Below, piece by piece: positions 61,354 through 64,000 of a DNA stretch of 64,000 bases. Below the pieces are notes generated by a model, which did no database searches, was not told where the DNA came from, and was given only the letters and a program-made list of their open reading frames with translations. Location of the stretch: positions 121,539-185,538 of the forward strand of contig NZ_LNYA01000003.1 in NCBI RefSeq assembly GCF_001467615.1, read 5' to 3'. The translations under genes were made by a program, and so were the position numbers. Source of the stretch: Legionella erythra (GTDB taxonomy: Bacteria; Pseudomonadota; Gammaproteobacteria; Legionellales; Legionellaceae). Positions within the stretch are counted from its first letter, which is position 1; the number at the start of each line of letters is the position of its first letter.

Positions 61354-63288
61354 TTAAGCCATCAAGACGGGACACGCTATATTATTGACCAGAGCCAGGG
61401 CATGGCCATTTTTTGGCTCTGCTTTTTCATTAAATAATCCATGACGCCTGGGGGCTTGAAGGGGCAGCTTGGCCAGTTCTTCATCCACACGCTCAGTCAG
61501 GCATACCTGGGTGTAGGTCCCCCCTAACAGCCCGCGAATCTGGCGAATAATCCATAACTCGGAACGTAATTGCCGAATGTATTGCAATTGCGGGACCTTG
61601 TCGCCATTTAAGGCCTGTCTGAAATCAGACAAAATCTTGCGCAGATGAGGGTTATTCGCTTGGGCGATGATGAAGCAGTCTAATGCGGAAATAGCTAAAT
61701 CTTTTCTCATTTTGAGGGTAAAGCGTCCATCCTCACCTATGGCCTGAAACACCGCCAGCAACTCAGTCAGATTGGTGGCTTTCTTTGCTTCATTCAAATG
61801 AGCGGTAGGCAGTTGATAGTCCGACACCTGGCTGCGAAGCTTTCGTGTCATCGGGTAATTAAGTCCCTGATTAAGCAAATGATTGACTATAAAAAATGGG
61901 TTCTTTCTGGGATCGTTAAGGGCAGTTTTCTTTTCTTTGACCGATGAAACCAGACTTATTGCCAGCTGCATGGGCGTCACACCGTCCTTGTTTTTCCGGC
62001 GGGCAAAGCGGCTAAACGCATCCCAGGTTTCATCATAACGATAATCACCCAGGCGAATGGCTGTGTGCAGAGGCGTGTCTTTTTCCTTAAAGCCATGGGT
62101 TTCATCGTTTAATAAATACTGGTGAAAATCTGTTTCTTTCTTGAAATCAACCCGTAACTTTTCTTTAACAAGCGGGTCTACCCCGGTAAAAATTTCATCT
62201 TCAATGCATTGGAGATCACTGTCCGCATCCACATGCAGGCTTTTAACAAAATTGCGAAACTCGGCAATCGAGAAAAGCACGGCTCGCAAACGCGCTTGCC
62301 TCGCCACCACAGCATTGGTAATTAAGGTAATCTGGGCGCGATCGGCCGGATTATTCCGGTCAAAGCCCATGGCCACATCGTCTTCAATTAATTGCCGGGG
62401 AATCAGCACGTGTTTATAAAATTCCTGCCACTTGGCCCGAACAAACGCTTCATTGGTCGATAAAGCCGCAAAGGCCGTCATTTCATTGTCATCATTATAA
62501 ACCTTTGGATCAAACGGCTTAACGAACAAGCGACGGCTGGTTGGCCAGTAATGATTCTTTGAATCGAGCAGCTTGGGGAAATGAAGCAAATCGCGCTCGG
62601 TAATGCTAAACGCGTCCTTCTGATAGAGCCAGTTGGCTACCCGGGCATGCCCATGCGACATGACACTGTCGGCCATCATCAGGTCGTGATCGATTTTCAT
62701 GAAAACGACGTGCGGTTTAAGGCCATTTGCCGTCATCTTCCTAGTCAGGTAAAAACAAAAATTGCCTTTATGCAGATCATCTTCTTCAAGCGTATAAGCC
62801 GCCGCCAGAACACTGGCTAAGGAAGCCATGTCAAAGGTCAGACTTCCGTCCTTAAAGGCGCTGGTGAGACGGGTAAAATACCCAGCGGGTAAGTCATTAA
62901 AAAAATAGACAGGGATATTTTCCGGTTCCGCGTACGTCCTGGGTTGAAGATCAATGATTCCATCTGGGCCGATGGCATAGAATTGAGCGCCATCCCCTTC
63001 ACGGTCACTGGCGGTATAGCCAAGGTACTCCGACAACACACCGGTAATTTTGCGCCCATCCATAACCAGTGCCTGTCTGGCTGTGAGCCTCGGTTTAAGA
63101 AAACGGGAGACGAGGCCGCTGAAAGCCACCTCCATTTGCGAAGCCATGCTTTCGCCGTGTTTGTTTTCTTTATAAAAGATGCTTTTTTTTGTATCGCCGT
63201 CCCTAAGCTTTGCCTTAAAAACGGCATGCCCCGTGCGCTTTAACGCTTTTTTATCCTCAATACGTTTTAGTTTTACCCGCTCTGGCAT
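61354..63288 (-). CDS. Kinase-like protein with ankyrin-like segment, candidate effector
   Basis: The 644-residue protein has features of a kinase fold in its N-terminal third. There is a beta3-type Lys40 in KSIFYKENKHG, a Glu53 helix, the catalytic loop EEDDLHKGNFCFYLT (Asp171, Asn176) and a metal-binding Asp200 in VVFMKIDHDLMM. These resemble APH/RIO/PI3K-type lipid or small-molecule kinases; Legionella AnkK/LegA5 is a comparable PI kinase effector. Residues ~400-450 have an ankyrin-like pair (DTPLHTAIRLGDYRY, NKDGVTPMQLAISL). No signal peptide. It ends NNIACPVLMA. Confidence 0.62.
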   Translation of the reverse strand: MPERVKLKRIEDKKALKRTGHAVFKAKLRDGDTKKSIFYKENKHGESMASQMEVAFSGLVSRFLKPRLTARQALVMDGRKITGVLSEYLGYTASDREGDGAQFYAIGPDGIIDLQPRTYAEPENIPVYFFNDLPAGYFTRLTSAFKDGSLTFDMASLASVLAAAYTLEEDDLHKGNFCFYLTRKMTANGLKPHVVFMKIDHDLMMADSVMSHGHARVANWLYQKDAFSITERDLLHFPKLLDSKNHYWPTSRRLFVKPFDPKVYNDDNEMTAFAALSTNEAFVRAKWQEFYKHVLIPRQLIEDDVAMGFDRNNPADRAQITLITNAVVARQARLRAVLFSIAEFRNFVKSLHVDADSDLQCIEDEIFTGVDPLVKEKLRVDFKKETDFHQYLLNDETHGFKEKDTPLHTAIRLGDYRYDETWDAFSRFARRKNKDGVTPMQLAISLVSSVKEKKTALNDPRKNPFFIVNHLLNQGLNYPMTRKLRSQVSDYQLPTAHLNEAKKATNLTELLAVFQAIGEDGRFTLKMRKDLAISALDCFIIAQANNPHLRKILSDFRQALNGDKVPQLQYIRQLRSELWIIRQIRGLLGGTYTQVCLTERVDEELAKLPLQAPRRHGLFNEKAEPKNGHALALVNNIACPVLMA

Positions 63289-63363
63289 GATATCAGGCTA
63301 TAAATACAGCAGAATTGGATATTATTTTATCAGTTTTCAGGTTCATTGAGAAGCCCTATCTGC

Positions 63364-64000
63364 TCAAAATTTGGATTTTTCATCTTCCTCAATGGTCAAG
63401 TCCACTTCACCTCCAATGCCGCGCTCTTCCGATAGTCGAATCTGAAGACCGACATTATTTTTCGAATCAGCAAAGCGAATGGCATTTTCTTTACTGATTT
63501 TGCCGGCTTTGTATAGATCAAACAAGGCCTGGTCAAATGTCTGCATACCCTGTTCGCGCGAACGAGCCATGACCTCCTTGATTTCATCGACCTTCCCTTT
63601 TTCAATCAAATCGGCAATATAAGGCGAATTGATCATGATTTCCACCGCAGGGACACGCTGGTTATGTAATCCCGGTATCAACCGCAGTGAAATGATGGCA
63701 CGCAGGTTCAGGGATAAATCCAGCAACAACTGGTGCCTCGCATCTTCCGGGAAAAAATTGAGAATGCGATCCATGGTTTGGTTGGCATTGTTTGCATGGA
63801 GGGTCGACAAGCATAAATGCCCTGTTTCGGCATAGGAAATGGCATGTTTCATGGTATTGCGATCACGAATTTCCCCGATAAGAATGACATCAGGCGCTTC
63901 GCGCATGGCATTTTTTAAGGCATTGTCATAATCCAGGGTATCAATGCCGACTTCCCGTTGATCAACAATGGATTTTTTGTGTTTATAAAGGTATTCAATC
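63364..64000 (-). CDS. pilU: Twitching motility ATPase PilU, 3' part
   Basis: This is an incomplete gene; its start lies beyond the window edge. About 211 codons are present, encoding the C-terminal part of a type IV pilus retraction ATPase: APDVILIGEIRDRNTMKHAI (Asp box), ETGHLCLSTLHANNANQTMD (His box) and the C-terminal ISLRLIPGLHNQRVPAVEIM. SREQGMQTFDQALFDLYKAG and the acidic end (EEDEKSKF) match PilU rather than PilT. It powers pilus retraction together with PilT. Confidence 0.9.
   Translation of the reverse strand, partial: IEYLYKHKKSIVDQREVGIDTLDYDNALKNAMREAPDVILIGEIRDRNTMKHAISYAETGHLCLSTLHANNANQTMDRILNFFPEDARHQLLLDLSLNLRAIISLRLIPGLHNQRVPAVEIMINSPYIADLIEKGKVDEIKEVMARSREQGMQTFDQALFDLYKAGKISKENAIRFADSKNNVGLQIRLSEERGIGGEVDLTIEEDEKSKF

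Overview
The window looks like a chromosomal segment of a Legionella species (or a very close relative) with a base composition near 45-48% GC, higher than L. pneumophila. This is inferred from gene content. There is a fliM-to-motD flagellar operon with a textbook RpoN promoter, and a letS-type BarA/GacS kinase next to a pyrophosphate-dependent phosphofructokinase and type IV pilins. There are also several large orphan genes with eukaryotic-like domains (F-box, dual-specificity phosphatase, ankyrin-like, kinase folds, Ulp1/YopJ-like protease), and PmrA-like boxes in front of three of the unknown genes. No rRNA, tRNA, insertion sequence or CRISPR array was seen.

Layout. 0.1-2.4 kb: an AraC regulator, a DMT exporter and a coiled-coil protein. 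2.4-14.0 kb: one minus-strand flagellar operon, fliM-N-O-P-Q-R-flhB-A-F-G-fliA-motC-motD plus a DUF2802-like gene, with genes overlapping or nearly touching and a sigma-54 promoter at 14081-14097. 14.2-23.4 kb: a small Cys-rich exported protein, a DprE1/DprE2-like oxidoreductase pair, a membrane protein with an acidic tail, a polar amino acid-binding protein, a putative CE-clan cysteine protease, and a DsbD-type reductase carrying an in-frame 33-bp tandem duplication. 23.5-34.5 kb: candidate effectors (F-box/choline-kinase-like fusion; internally duplicated 333-aa protein; PmrA-box-linked 223-aa protein; phosphatase/F-box/ankyrin-like fusion), mixed with exported proteins, a GNAT acetyltransferase, an adenosine deaminase and SelO. 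34.6-45 kb: gltX, letS, pfp, three pilin genes (two with RpoN-type promoters), bolA, yjbQ and an APC permease. 45.2-48.1 kb: a 951-aa coiled-coil protein behind a PmrA-like box. 48.1-55.9 kb: housekeeping genes kdsB, a Trm112-like gene, tsaB, a dinG-like helicase, ferredoxin, a glutathionyl-hydroquinone reductase, a DUF1704/MATCAP-like metalloprotein, a very short BamC-like lipoprotein, dapA and a glycine-zipper lipoprotein. 56.1-58.8 kb: a 3-hydroxybutyrate dehydrogenase/patatin/acetoacetate decarboxylase operon. 58.9-60.9 kb: motAB, whose MotB has a hexapeptide-repeat tail. 60.9-64 kb: an exported protein, an ankyrin-like/kinase-like protein and the 3' part of pilU, cut by the window edge.

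How it fits together. Flagellar export, switch and stator genes and pilins appear to be under RpoN, while FliA serves late flagellar genes. LetS is the post-transcriptional switch that in Legionella links motility and transmission traits to growth phase. The effector candidates would be delivered by the Dot/Icm type IV secretion system, none of whose genes lie in this window, so translocation is inferred only. Functions were assigned by reading the translated sequences; no database search was run.
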